Shown here: positions 40,101-53,173 of the stretch, in pieces | How the letters are laid out: the number at the start of each line of letters is the position of its first letter | Position numbering within the stretch: the first letter of the stretch is position 1 | Assembly: GCF_036417845.1 (NCBI RefSeq) | Contig: NC_089981.1 | Span: 39,872,668-39,936,667 of the forward strand | Reading direction: 5' to 3' | Length of the DNA: 64,000 nucleotides | Origin: Apteryx mantelli | Taxonomy: Eukaryota > Chordata > Aves > Apterygiformes > Apterygidae | Position numbers and translations under genes: made by a program | The notes under the pieces: generated by a model | Told to the model about the DNA's origin: nothing | Database searches by the model: none | What the model saw: only the letters and a program-made list of their open reading frames with translations

Positions 40101-41330
40101 CTAGATGTCAAAATCATAGCTAATTTCCAGCCAGGCATTAAGGACTCTTTCCAGCAAACTCTGCTCCTCACGGCTGCTGTCTTCTCTCCTCAAACTAGCT
40201 CTTTCTGCTTTTTTTTTTTTTTTTTTCCTCTTTACAGTGTTCTTACAGATTTTGAGTTAGAAGTCCCTGCTCTGTTTTCCTGGCCCTCACCTACTGTAGA
40301 AACTGGCTGTCAATCTGGTGGCATCTCCCTGTACTTGCTTTTGATTTTTAGAATAGCATAAAGCTCACTCTGCATGTGGATGGATGAATGAATTTCAGTC
40401 TTTCTTCAGGTTGACTCAAGTCAAGACCATTCACCTCAGTCATTGCTGGATGATGTCTGTTAGTAATATCTGGGCCAATACAGGTGAATAAGAGAGAAGA
40501 CTAACAAAAGCCTAAATGCCATGGCGCTGGCAACTTTACAACTTTCCAGAGGGAGGAGAAGGGGAGAAAAGGAATTACCTTCACTCCAATGGATCAGGAA
40601 TGATGTGCTTACTCTGCTTCTTTATATGTTGCCTGCCTATAGCAGTCATCCCTGCGTGACTGTCCTGTGGATGAAGGGAACCATGCTTTTCTAAGCTGCT
40701 AATCAGCAACTTTAATTAGCATTAAACTTGCTAGCCTCCAAGGCAACTTTCTTTATTAGTAGCACTTCTGTGCAAGTGTTTTGGGTTCACAGGCACCTAC
40801 CCTGTTCTGCAGGGATCCCCGTGCTGCAGAACACTCCTCATCTCTGGAGGGCCCAGGACACTTGACAATACCACAAGAGAAACACAAGCAATTACAGAGG
40901 GAAGGAACTTGTTCTTCCAGCTAGGAAAAGTGGATGGTACGATGCTGGCCTGCCACAGGGCACTCTTTGTTTTACAGCATGGCCAGTGCTTTTTCTGCTA
41001 TCAGCCATATTTAAAAGATAAATGTTTTTCTAACTTCTGCTGTTTTTTTGCCCTTTAGATACTCTTGTTCCAAGTTCCTTGTCCTATATTCTTTTCTAAT
41101 GTTTTCACTTTCTGTATGTGTCTTAAGCTCCCTAATATCCATCCCTTCCTTAAGTCTTCATCATGTTTGATTTTTTTCAGTAGGCTTGCATCTTCCTCTT
41201 TCATTCCCTCTATTGTTTATTCTCTCCTACATATTCTTTCCCCTTTTCTTCAGTATTATACTTATTTATTAACTTCACTTAAGCAGTCTCAACTGAGCAT
41301 GAGGTCCTATTATTTTGGTCACAATCTACA
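34170..41330. other. Intergenic, no gene seen
   Basis: Mostly AT-rich with chance frames. GC-rich only around 37.28-37.44 kb. Possible eroded MIR-like words occur near 36,655, but they are too short to call. Confidence 0.5.
37381..37432 (+). repeat. G-rich cluster, G-quadruplex candidate
   Basis: Seven runs of three to six G lie within about 50 bases, in a short GC-rich patch surrounded by AT-rich sequence. A regulatory role is possible but not shown. Confidence 0.75.
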
Positions 41331-41334
41331 AAGC

Positions 41335-41400
41335 ATGGAAGAAAGGAATTTTATCCCTTCCTTACAGATAAGGAAAATTTAGCTCTGGCCATTCAGAGTC
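41335..41400 (+). mobile_element. Possible short MIR-like fragment
   Basis: The segment TTTTATCCCTTCCTTACAG followed by ATAAGGAAAATTTAGCTC resembles the MIR stretch around TTATCCCCATTTTACAGATGAGGAAACTGAGGC. It is short and diverged. Confidence 0.35.
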
Positions 41401-41487
41401 TCGACCTAACCCACGTAAGGAAGTTGTGGTGTTTTGAGACTTGAGCCCATTTCTCATGAGTTCCAGGGATATAAGGCTATCTTCTCT

Positions 41488-41509
41488 CCCCCCCCCCCAA
41501 TTTCCCCCC
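41488..41509 (-). repeat. C11 and C6 runs, minus-strand G-rich tract
   Basis: A run of 11 C, then AATTT, then 6 C on the plus strand. It lies within a pyrimidine-rich stretch. Confidence 0.9.
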
Positions 41510-44500
41510 TGTGTGTATTCTCCTTTCCATTTTCTTCTGTACTTCTCCCGAGAGAACAACAGTTTATTCTCTATGGTTACTACCCCTTGGCCACTTTGCT
41601 GACTGGGTGTCTTTCTACCCAAATCAGTGGCAACGATCTTGGGTTACAGAATGTTTCATCAACTCCAGAATACCTGTATTGCATAACTCAAGAAAGTTGA
41701 ACAGTACGCCCATCTTGAAATAACACTAGGCACAAAAGTTAATCGCATAGTTACTGCGGGGGGAAAAAAATACAAATTATCTGGTGGTAACGACACAGTG
41801 ACTATCAGCAGTGGCTGTAGCTTGCTTGTTTAACTTAAGATAATGCATTCAGTGCTTGCTATGTATCAATAATCATGTAATTGACTGCTGTGCAAACAAA
41901 ACTGGTCATTTTTGAAGAATACTTGCACATAAGCTAATGTAGCAAGAAAAGGTTACTCCTGCTACCTCCATAAACTTTACTGACAACGGTTATAGTTTCT
42001 TCAAAATTAAGAAAGTAGAAGGAAAAAAAAGTAGAATAAGTGCCTTCACTGAATTCCACCCATGCTCTGCTGCGAGGCAATGAAGAAAGATGCACAACTG
42101 GGGGAGGAGGAGGAAGAAAAGAGATGCTTGACTGACATGTATAAATGATTAAATCTTTTCATTTTTGTTCTCTTCCTCTGTGGTGAATGATTTGGGTGAG
42201 GGAAGGTTATCTGAATTAAATGGTGAAACGTATAACTATGCTTAGATCTACCTCACTCACAGAGTGAAAGGACCACTGTTCTGTCACTGAGTTATTACCA
42301 CCTCTGACTCTCCCAACCTAAACTTCCACTTCTGAGAGCAAGGTGGAATCAGCTTCTGTCAATAGGAGTGGAAAGTAAATAAATAGTCAATGCATCTAAT
42401 GATCAGACTCTAAGGTTTTAACATGGGAATGAATAGTTGGTCAATAAAAGGGGGGGGAGGGAAAAACTTCAGGCTTTCTAAAATTAAATTAGGAACCATT
42501 TTGGTTAACTTTTTTTAAAGCAGTTTTGACTCAATTCTGGCAAGTTCTTCTCCCAACAGATCTTAGCATCTGTGCTCGGATATGGACAAAAAAAAGGTCC
42601 CAGCCTAAGCCTCTAATATTAACTATACAGTAAACATATCTGCATAAGGATCAATATCAAAATAAAGTGAGGCACAAATAAGTGGCTGTTTATTCCAGTC
42701 CTTCAGTGGATACTCCTGTTCCAAGAAAAAAAACTAAGTCACTTCTTTAGACAAGAAGGCTCCAACAGTTACAAGGACAAAGTTATAGTGGTACAACTCC
42801 CTTGCCCTGACAGAACACTCTCATATGAGCTTTTTTCTTTTATTTTCAGTTCAGCTTAAACACCTTCCAGTCAAAATAAGGTAATACTTAATGCAGTAAT
42901 ATTATCATGTTCAAAAAGGCACAGTATACCTGTGTTACTATATAGTCTTAAAATCACTCAGTCATTTGTACACGTGTCTGCATTTGAATCAGGCCTGTAA
43001 TCGTTTCTCCTAGGCAAATACCAGGATGCTGCATCTGGAGAACATGATGCAGTGTCTCAAGTGCTAATGTAACACAGCAGAGCTTGTAGAAATATTATCT
43101 GCTAGTAGTTCACAGCAGCTGTTGTCTGTCTGTAGTTAGCTGAGGTGCTTCATTATTAATGGCAATTCTAAGGGAGTTGTTATGCCATATGAAAGGGTAA
43201 TGAGATTTCAATCTATTATTGAGTCATAATAGCTACAGGCACGGTGCTTTCTTTTCCAGTAGTAAGTGGTTGGAGAGCAACCTTTGGACATGTTCCTGCA
43301 GCAACACCCACTCTTCTAGGGAAAAGGATTATCAATGCAAATTGCATGGGAGTGTTTATTAAAGGTTACTAATTTGAAAAATGAAGAATTTGCAAAGGTG
43401 AATGATTGGTAAAAGCAGGTAGTCTGGTGCGGGACTAAGGATATAAGAATCACTGAAAGCAAAAGAAGTAAAGAAGCTTTTGTTAAAAGGAAGGCTTGGA
43501 AGCTGTAATTGCTCATTTCTTTAAATTTGTTTTAAACTGCCTATTCCTGCCACAGTCTTGATGCCTCTTTGGAGAGGGTGAGCACATCTGTGTCAGGCTC
43601 TCAATAAAATATACCCATTCTCACAGCCTTCAATTCTTTCTTCTGCCTGAGGGTCTTCAAATCTACATTTCCCATGATAAAAGCTATGCTGAGTGATAGT
43701 ACTTTCACTTCTTCCTGTTGAATCATTTTTCTTTAGTTTACCCTAAAAAGTGGAATGCAGTTTCAAGAATCTATTTATAAATTAAATGGGGATTAGAATT
43801 CAAGTCTCTGCTCTCCCACATAAATGATCTGTTGGTTGCCTAGGGATTAATCAGTGCCCATTGCTATCTCTTTCTGATCCAGTGAATATTTTCAGAGCAT
43901 CCTCAAGGGGAAGGAATGGGAGTACTCCCTACAAATTCAGAGTAACTCCATTTCCAGCTTTTTTCAGGGAGATGGGAGAAACTTGATTGAATCTCCACAT
44001 TCCAAAATGGTACCAAGTTTTCATCCTTCTGAATGAGACCACTAACCGCTCAAGTACCACATGAAGGAGCTGGGACTACTTCCTTGTACTCCTCAGAAAT
44101 ATGAGAGTAATCCCTGCTCACATGCTTTCAAAGACAGTGCTTAGACATCTATCTATTTTTAGGAAAGGATCCTGGACTGAGATTTCTCAAACAGGAGGAG
44201 GCTCCTCTCTGCTGTGTTCTAGTCACCTAACACCTGGATAGCGTTTAAGATTAAAGACTTACCCTTGTTTGTGATGTTTGCTAGTGGCTGTTTATTCTAC
44301 TTCACACCTGGTTTGTATTTTAAAAACTTACACCTTTGAATACAAAATCCTTTACAAGGAAGTTGATTACAGGCATCATGAACCTATCTCCTTTTTTGGA
44401 TGGGGTATAAGTGCTTGAAAGATGTATGAGGAAATACAAAAGCTTAGCCCAAAACCTTCACAGAGCTTAAGAGGATCATTATGAGTCAAAGACCTGATAC

Positions 44501-46389
44501 TACTTCTCTGAACAGGAGTTAATTTTATCCAACAGGGAAATCCCACCTTTATCCTCCAAAATTTCAAGCATGGAAGCCATAGTCTGGGGATGAGAGGGAG
44601 GCTGTTGGGACTTTTATACTGCTGTGCTTGCTTGGAGCTGAAACGACTCCATGGAATGCTTTAGGTGGTCCCAAGAGACTGTTCAGGTTATGGAAGCCAG
44701 TTCCCAAGGGCACCTACAAAACCTTGAGGAAGTCTTGTACCCTCTGCCCCAAAACCACTGTCTTCCCTCAGCCCCTAACACAGAGTTTGCAGCAGGATTC
44801 TCTAAGGAAGGCTTCAGCTACTTGCATTACTCCCTGTCGCTGGGAAATCATCTCTGGGATAATCTTAGCCTTTATGATATTTTAGTCCTTGTTCCCGATG
44901 TAAGTAGCCTTGAAGATGGAATTTCTTCCAGAGTGATTAGTAATATTAAAAAGTATAATTTCAGTGCACAGGTGAGCAGGTGTGAAAATACAACTCAAAA
45001 AATTATCCTGATATTGTCCTTTCCTGGCTAACAGTGTTTTAGTGAACCCTGCTATACTCCAGCTGCCTTTGTTTCTTTTAAAACAAGTTCCTTCTCTTAT
45101 CTGCAGAATTTGAGCCCTGTCATTTCCATTGGACTGACTTTGGTAGAATAAAAAAAATTCTTTGAAAAAGATATTGAAAAATTTCATATACTTTTAAGGA
45201 AGAAAAATGTCCTGGTCAACAGCAATTCAGAATAGTAGCTTGAGGATTTTAACAAAATATCCAGTGGAGAAATAACCTGACTGAATCAAATATTATTTTT
45301 TTTATAAAGAGGAGGGTAATTTCAACTGTAACCACACTGATAGTCTTGGGACAGGCCATAAAGTTCTTGATCTCTCCATTAGCTTCTGAGCGCATTAAAT
45401 TTGCATCTACGTCTTACAGTTTATTGTGTGATAAGCTTAATCCTATAATGGGCAATTTTCTTTTGACCTAGCTGCCATCTGCTGCACAAGGCTTAAGCCC
45501 AGGCACCCACCACTGCTTCTGCTGCAGAGCAGGCAATGCTGCTCCACAGCTATTCATCTGTCATCTTCACAAAACTTCTCCTGAGCTCTTTACAGTCACT
45601 TTTCTCTAACATGCGATTTCTCCTTTATTCATGTGCAAGATTAATTTTGTTATCTTTCCTGGTGTATTACTTTGAATACCTAGGCTTATACCTATTTCAC
45701 ACTGTTTTTAGCCTTCTCCTTCCTGTTTATCTTTAGCATGTTTCTCTGCTCAGCAGTCCTAATAAAACCAATGCTCATTCCTTGTGTTCATGGTGCAATC
45801 CTTTTGCCCATGTAATAAAATTTTGTGCTCCTTCTTTCATCATAAAGCAGCTACTATGTGTGGACTCTTTCTTGGAGAAATCCTTGTAAAACTATCCCCT
45901 ATGCTGTTAGGATCAGTTTTGAATATGGCACAGGAAAAAAATTACAGAGAACTAGAAAGATAAGTAAGGCAGGCAGGAGCATTGCAGAGATGATTTACAG
46001 AGCTTTGCAGAATTTCTTGAAGTGAAGCTGGGAATGGCCAGCTGTTAATAGTGGTCAAGCAAGGTAGTAGTTTGGAGAAAGAAAAAAAAAATATATATTT
46101 TTTTCAGTAGACTAAATCTCCTGATAATCTATCTAGACAAGAATTTTTTTTTTGTATCCACATATGCAAAAACATGATTATGGATGGCTCAGGACTTGTG
46201 TAATGCTTTACATGACATAATGCCACAATTCTGGTCTCAGTGTTGCAGCCTAGGACCTTTATCAAGTTGGAGTTAAGCACAGACTATATATTATGGAGAG
46301 ACATTAAATTTAAATGTAGCAGGGGTGAGTGTCTCCCATCCTTTGTCTCCTTGCAGGAACAGATTGGAATGTATTGTCACTTCATTTTA

Positions 46390-46411
46390 TTGCGCAAATG
46401 ATTTTGCGCAA
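46390..46411. promoter_or_regulatory. Two perfect C/EBP-type palindromes (TTGCGCAA)
   Basis: TTGCGCAA occurs at 46,390-46,397 and again at 46,404-46,411, 14 bases apart. This octamer is the ideal dimer site for C/EBP bZIP factors. It contains CpG, which is depleted in vertebrate DNA, so two exact copies so close together are unlikely by chance. They lie about 0.65 kb upstream of the plus-strand CR1. Function as an enhancer is inferred only. Confidence 0.45.
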
Positions 46412-47052
46412 GGGGAGTTTCAGGTTTCACTAAGTTATCAATTATTGTCTGGCCTCTGGTCTGGTCTAATTTGATTTAGTTCATTTTCTTCAATATTTGA
46501 TAGTTTTGTTCTTAATATTTCCCAAATTTTAGCTGAAGTGAAGCCAGTGTTGTATTAACTACTTAAAATTTATGGACTTTTTCTTTTCCCAAATATAGCA
46601 GTCTTCCTTATTGAGTATCAGACATTTCATATAGGACAACGTATCTCAATGTAGGTTAGTGTGTGACTTCTTTCATCAGGAACATTAGACTAACTTTCCA
46701 GTCTACTGGGCTTGCACTGTTTTAATTGTAGTTAATGTACAGTTAAACACAGTACTACTTTTTAGTACATACAGTGAAGTTATTTTATTAATGCTTCTGT
46801 GGCAATAGATAGCAGTGATCATTCTGTTCATCTAACTCTATTCATCTACTAATGTTGCTACCACTGCTACTAAATGCTTTCTTATTTAGGTGTCTGAGGT
46901 GTTAATTACATTCTCTTTTCTTGCTTTTACTACAATTAAGTAAATCATTTGCTATCATAATGTTTGTCCTTCCCTCACTTTGTGTTAGAAAGATTATTCC
47001 CCTTATTCTACGGCTTGAGGCTTGATACCCTGAGCTGTCACTGAAATGTTAT

Positions 47053-47472
47053 GGGGACTGGAGCATCTCTCTTATGAGGAAAGGCTGAGAGAGCTGGGCC
47101 TGTTTAGCCTGGAGAAGAGAAGGCTGAGAGGAGATCTTATCAACGTGTACAAGTATCTGAAGGGAGGGTGTCGAGAGGATGGGACCAGACTCTTTTCAGT
47201 GGTGCCGAGCGACAGGACGTGAGGCAACGGGCACAAACTGAAACACAGGCAGTTCCATCTGAACATGAGGAAAAACTTTTTCACTGTGAGGGTGACAGAG
47301 CACTGGAACAGGTTGCCCCGAGAGGTGGTGGAGTCTCCTTCTCTGGAGATATTCAAAACCCACCTGGATGCGATCCTGTGCAATGTGCTCTAGGTGAGCC
47401 TGCTTGAGCAGGGGGGTTGGACTAGATGATCTCCAGAGGTCCCTTCCAACCTCAGCGATTCTGTGATTCTGT
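47053..47472 (+). mobile_element. CR1 LINE, 5'-truncated 3' end
   Basis: This is the 3' end of a chicken-repeat-1 type non-LTR retrotransposon. In plus frame it still reads as the end of ORF2: an [20 protein letters not shown]-like block followed by an HWNRLPREVVESPSLEIFK-like block. It ends with TGGACTAGATGATCTCC, CCTTCCAACC and the tandem ATTCTGTG-type octamers that mark the CR1 3' terminus. It has few frame breaks, so it is the best-preserved CR1 in the window. Like most CR1 copies it is 5'-truncated and has no poly(A) tail. It is one of the strongest signs that the host is a bird or close sauropsid. Confidence 0.96.
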
Positions 47473-47609
47473 TATTGAACTGTTCCTCCTCCCTCTTTTC
47501 TGTCTGTTCAGAAACAGCAGCAGCTGTCCTTTTCCTGCTCCTATGCATCTCTTTGCGTTCCCTTTCATTCTAGCCGCGGTAGGCAAACAGGACAGTAGCC
47601 ATTCACTCC

Positions 47610-47770
47610 AGTGTGTTGTGTTGTTGTTTGTCTTTTTTTGTTTTGTTTTTTGTATTTTTTTTAAACTAATTTCCTGGCAACTGGGCATTCGGGTTCAGAA
47701 AACTTTCTCATCCAAGCTGTGTTTGTTTTTTTTTGTTTGTTTTTTGTTTTTTGTTTTTTTTTAAAAAAAG
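47610..47770. repeat. T-rich low-complexity tract downstream of CR1
   Basis: Repeated GTTTT/GTTTTTT units in two blocks (about 47,615-47,665 and 47,720-47,770) are separated by unique sequence. This is simple-sequence expansion. No gene is implied. Confidence 0.8.
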
Positions 47771-47774
47771 CTCC

Positions 47775-50700
47775 CAACCATGAACCTCTAAGCCTGTTTA
47801 CATGGAGGAGGTATCAGGTGACAAGTGTGATGTACTTTACTTTGGCAATGGGATTCTCCGAATTAAAATTTAAAGCATTCAGCTGGATTTAAAATCAAAC
47901 TCGGACATCAAGCCATGACTAATTATTAATCAGTTCAGAATATTTAAGTGTTGATTGATTTTTTAATTGCTAATGTACTTTCTCTTGAGGTCCTTCTGTT
48001 AAACTCCTACATGGACACTCCTTTATTTATATAGAAGTTGAATAAAATACCTGCATTATGAAATCTCATTGTTTTTGGCTATGTTTTTCATAGGTGTAGT
48101 CCTGAACCCTTATTTTTGTGGTGCATTAGATATTTCAGAAGTTATCACAACCTGAAGGCAAAGACATTAAACAAAATGATGACCCAAGAAAATGTGGTAG
48201 CTTGATTTTGAACATGTGACAAATGAAACATGTGAAAAGAATAATTTTTTTTTTATTGTATGAATTCATTTGCAGGGATTGTTAAGTTAAACTTAAAATA
48301 ACCCTTTTAAAAGTTGTTGAGGATAATGAATTAACCAGGAAGAGTTAGAGCCTGCTACTGCCAGCTAGAGTGCTTGGGGACTTGAGATAGAAGCGAATGA
48401 TAAGAAGCAGCTTTCATGCATTCAAATAAATTACATGTTGGGCTTGGCTTAATCCTGGCATCAGAATGATCTCTGGGGTTTTCCCTACATTATCTTAGTC
48501 TATGATTATGCAAATTTCCTTTTAATGTAGCGACTCTGTAACAGGAAATTAGTCTCATACTCACTCATATGTTCTTGCAACCAACAGACATTTGCTTGCA
48601 AAATCCTAAATAGTGTGTCTGAGGTACAGAAGGTACGTTAACCCTTTAAGTACCAACATTTAGCAAACATGCAAATAACAGGACATGCTCAGATATGTCA
48701 GGGATGTAGCAGATGAATCAGGGAAGGGATAAGTTATTTGTTGCCTAATACAAAAATATTCCTGGGTTTGAAAGTTCAATTAGAATGCAAATGGGATTAA
48801 GTTTACATTTAGTTTTGAAGATGGTATGGAAAGCAGGTGAGGGAGAAAAACATCTTACAGCAAAGCAGGATTAAAACAGAATAAGACATGGAAATGAGAC
48901 AAAGCATAAAGACAAAAGAAATGTAAGCATCAGTGTTAAATACACAGCAACCAGATGAGCCCAGGTAGCTGGCCATGATCATTCATGCACGTGCATACAC
49001 CTAAATTTATTGCAGTGATGTTGTTTTCTGGAACCGTATCAAAACAGGGACTGTGAGGGTAACCTGCTTTGTCTGCAGAATTGGAACTTAGGGATGGGCA
49101 TCAGATGTTTTGTCCGGAAGGACAGTTTATGGAAGAATGGCATCCTTTGGGAGGGGCAGAATTAAAGTTGCAAAGGTTGTGATATTTTAGTTACAGTAGT
49201 ATTAATGTGCACATTTGAGTCAGCAGGAAAGCTCAGTTCTTGATTTCTTGCTTTTCTAATACTGTGCCAGGTGATGATGTTGTGAGGTAATCTTTTTTCT
49301 TAAAAACTATGGGTTTCTTGTGTAAGAGTTCTTTTTTCAAGAAAAAAAATAGCAGGCATTTGATGTCTACCTGGAACATGCTAGTGATGAGCTAGAGACC
49401 ACCACGCTAGCCCCCTCCTGCCTTTCTCCCCCTCCAGATTGAAATGCACAGAGCTAAATCTTGGGAGTTCCAGGGGAGCTTAATGAAATTCCAGCATCTA
49501 ACCCTCCAGTGGGATATAGGTAGTATCTGATTCATTCAAGCTCTTTTGAAACTCCCATCAAAGTGAACAGTTTAAGGCATGACCTTAAGGTAACACTTGA
49601 ATCAGCCACACAATCTAGACTTCCAGCTCTTTGCTTTAAATATAAGACCTATTCTTTCTTCTATATCCAGTGTATTCTGTTTGTAATTACCAGAAATTAC
49701 CATTAGAGAAATCAGAGCTAATCTGAGGCTCATCTATGAGAGAGAATTTATGCCCAACTATTTAAATTAATTCTTGTTGAGCTAGTTTCTGGAGATTAAA
49801 CTCTGTAATTTTATCTGTCACGGATGAGAGAAACTTGCTAGTACAATAGCACAATGTCTTCAAAAAAAAAAAAAGTGCTTAACTACAGAGAGAGAGTGGG
49901 TGTTTGCAAATGCTATTCAGTCAATATGAATTTCTATGATTCTGCATCAAATCAAACCTAGTTGAACATGTTTAGTCCATTTTTGGTATTACACATTAGC
50001 CAGTCACTACTTTTTTCTGATTGTGCTCTAGCACAATCTAGCAGAAAAAGTCTGAAGACAAATAGAAAAATTAATAAGTTTACTATTTGGAATTTATTTT
50101 GTTTTAAATAAATTAAAATCCTTAGATAAAGCCAACTGAAATAACTCTATTGTCATGGTTTCACTAGCATTTTCACCTCCATAATAATTTTGCAGTAGTA
50201 CACTCAATCTGCTGAACCACGAGCATTCAAATTTAGTAGAAACAGGTCCCCATGCTAATGACAACAACTGAAAAATAGTGCAATTTTATTTACTGCCAGA
50301 TTTATGAAGCAAATCTTTGGGCACCACCAGGATAAATGCCTAAGAGTTTTTTTTTCAGCCAGGGGGACTTAAAAACTTGCTCCCTTTGAAAATGCCAGCT
50401 AGCATTCTCCTGGGGTAACACGACTCCAGGACATGAAGCTTTAAGAATTGCCAGTCATCAAGGGACAGTGTTGGCTTAAAATTAAACCAAACATACTGAT
50501 TCACTGACTTCTGTGAAAGCTTTGATTTAACTGGTATCAAAGCTCAGTCAAAGGCACTGTGATATTGTTACAAAAGTTGTCACAGCTCAGAAGGTTGTAT
50601 TTGTACATAATGTGGACCTGTGGGTCACGTCTTGTATTTCGCCTTATGTGCAGGGAAAGAAAACAAACAAACCCCACAAGGATTCACCTTCCTTTCTTTA

Positions 50701-53170
50701 AAAGAAAAAGGGTGTGTGTGGGGGGAATCCCAAATCCATAGTAACTTACTGAAATTAGGAAAATGCTTCCTTTTTGAAGTCACTAACATATGAATCTGTG
50801 AAGCATATGACTAATAACTTCCTTCAATAGGGATAGCTTAATTTACATCAGGTCAGCGTCTTTCTACAATCTGGAAAATGATATAATCTGACTCAAATTT
50901 TAATATCAAACCATACATTTTTTTTCTGTTTCTTGATACAGAAATAATGCATCTAAAGTGCTCCAGGTTTTCTGCTGATTTGCCGTCTTCTGTAAAGATT
51001 GCTAAAAATTGGTACAAACATATTTGCCAAAAAGCGTATCAACAAAGAAATCAGGGAAAGGCTACTGATTTATCTGTGTTGTTCCACTAGTCTTTTTAGA
51101 TATTAATTTTTAAACGTAGATTTTACAGTCAAAGAAAACAGAATTCCAGTTTTTCAGGCATTATAGCATAGTAGAGGTCTTATATTGGCATCATTACCTG
51201 CTTAAAGTAAGTTACAGCTGTATGACTCAATATTCCAAGATGATGCATTCTACAATTTTATTTCCTTCTTGGAAAGCAAGCATGATGTTTGCTGGGGAAT
51301 TACTTTTATTGGGAAATATTGGAACTTTAGTATTTTGGATGAGCCACTTGAAATGGGAATTATGTCACTTTTACATAATACTATCTGGTGATACTAAACT
51401 TAGATAATCAGCTTCAATGCAAATGGTAAAAATATCTTGCCAGCTTAGTCTACAATTCACATCAGAAAGTGATCTAGACTTCCAAATGATAGAAATTTAG
51501 AAGCTTTAAATCATTTAGGAAACTTTAACATTTTTGTTCTACATAATTGGAGCTGAACTGTAAAAGCCTTCTGAACACTTTGGGAAACAGCGATCATGTC
51601 ACAAATATATGAAGATAACAAGGTTGTGACTTTATTGATTCCTTTGTTGAGGGCCCCCACAAACAAACAGACACGAGGACAGTATATTTAGCCTATTTCC
51701 ATACCACTGAATGGCGATTCTGAGTATCTGAAAGTCCCATATAAAGTAATCTAATAATAACCATAGAAAATTTGTGTTTCATGCTGATTTTTAAAAAGAA
51801 CAAAGTTACCGATTGTATCTGGGTAAGGAAGTATATATTTGTAATTAACATATGACCCCAGAGGAATATATTTGGCAAAAAATACTTTTCCTTGAGTCTT
51901 CTTTTGTAGTCTTTCAACATGCACGTAGAACAAAGCAACACCAAGAAGCATAAAAACATCTTTATCCTTACAAAACATCATTATCATGAAATGAAATAAT
52001 TATGTCCTATTCTGACAGCATCATCAGAATACCACAGGAATTCACTTTTTGCAGAGATTTAGCAGTTTAAAGAAAGTATCAAAGGTCACAATCAATAGAT
52101 GGCAACTAAATTTCATCACTAAGTGGATTGTCACATCAATAGGTAATTTTTTTATTTTTTTATTTTTAGTAGGACCCCTAGGAAGAACATTAAGGAAAAC
52201 ACAGTCTGCTTTCATATCAATCATGTCTGTTATGCCTTTGAGATCTTACTTAGATGTGACTTGTGCCTGACTAGAGCAGCGGAGTATGCAGCTTGCCCCG
52301 AGCCACACTCTGATCTAAAACCCAACACTTTTAATGCAAGTTTCTGCTGCAATTCACATACCATCACAGGATACAGAGACACTGCAAAATATTTATCATT
52401 GACAAATAAATGTTTAATAATGAGAAATGTGTCAATTAAAAATACAATCAACAGCCTGAAGTAACTTAACTATCATTTCACGAGAATTAAGACCCCCCCA
52501 CACACACTTTAAAGGATGCACATTGCAGGCACATCACCACTTACACCAGGGAAAGCAAATGTGTCTTAGTGTTACAGGACACAGTTCTTAAGGAAACCTG
52601 CCAGTCTGTCAGCGTAGCACTGAATATTACTCTTCTCTGTGAATTTTAAGAACAAGGTAGAATGAGCATTTGGGAAGGGACAATTGCAGGTGGACTCTGA
52701 GCTTAAAAAAAAAAAAAAAAAGCGCATGTCAGATGTGTAATGAAGCAGTAATGGAGTCTAATAGGACTCTCTCTTCTCTCAGTTTGATTTGCTATACTCC
52801 CAGCAAAGTTCAGAAGATAAACTGAATGGCAAAAAATGCCAAACATATTCAATGCTATACTTGCGTACCTAACATGTAAGGAAATCCAGAAAATATCAAA
52901 ACCTGGTTACTCCTTTAAAGTAAGAATGTAACACGACAGCAGGCACTTAGCTTACACCATGATCTTTACTGCAGATGAGTTTTGTCAGAGTCTAGTGACA
53001 GATTGTTACATGGGGACACAAATAGCCACCAAGCCAAAACAACGTTTATTGTGTAAGTTCAGCACGACACAATTACCAATATTCTAACAGTATATGTTGT
53101 GCTATATTCAGTAGTCTGGCATACATAACTAAAGCAAGTCAATGCTATTAAATGGGAGGGAAATATAAGA
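47775..53170. other. Intergenic, no gene seen
   Basis: AT-rich sequence with short frames only, the poly(A)17 tract and an A13-14 run near 49,861. No repeat family or RNA gene is recognised. Confidence 0.5.
52705..52721. repeat. Poly(A)17 tract
   Basis: Seventeen consecutive A residues in otherwise unremarkable intergenic sequence. Confidence 0.95.
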
Positions 53171-53173
53171 AGT

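Larger units (their letters stand above)
41410..47052. other. Intergenic, no gene seen
   Basis: No recognisable gene. A 126-codon plus frame at 44,651-45,031 overlaps a second frame and has no recognisable motif. A short stretch near 45,105-45,145 resembles old sauropsid repeat sequence. The paired C/EBP-type sites are listed separately. Confidence 0.5.

Noticed and set aside
44651-45031. 126-codon plus-strand frame
   Set aside because: It overlaps another frame of 85 codons. No motif was recognised, and the possible donor at its end has no partner acceptor with a coherent exon.
47072-47383. 103-codon minus-strand and 79-codon plus-strand frames at 47 kb
   Set aside because: Both lie in the CR1 element. 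The real (ancestral) reading is the plus-strand ORF2 tail in a different frame.
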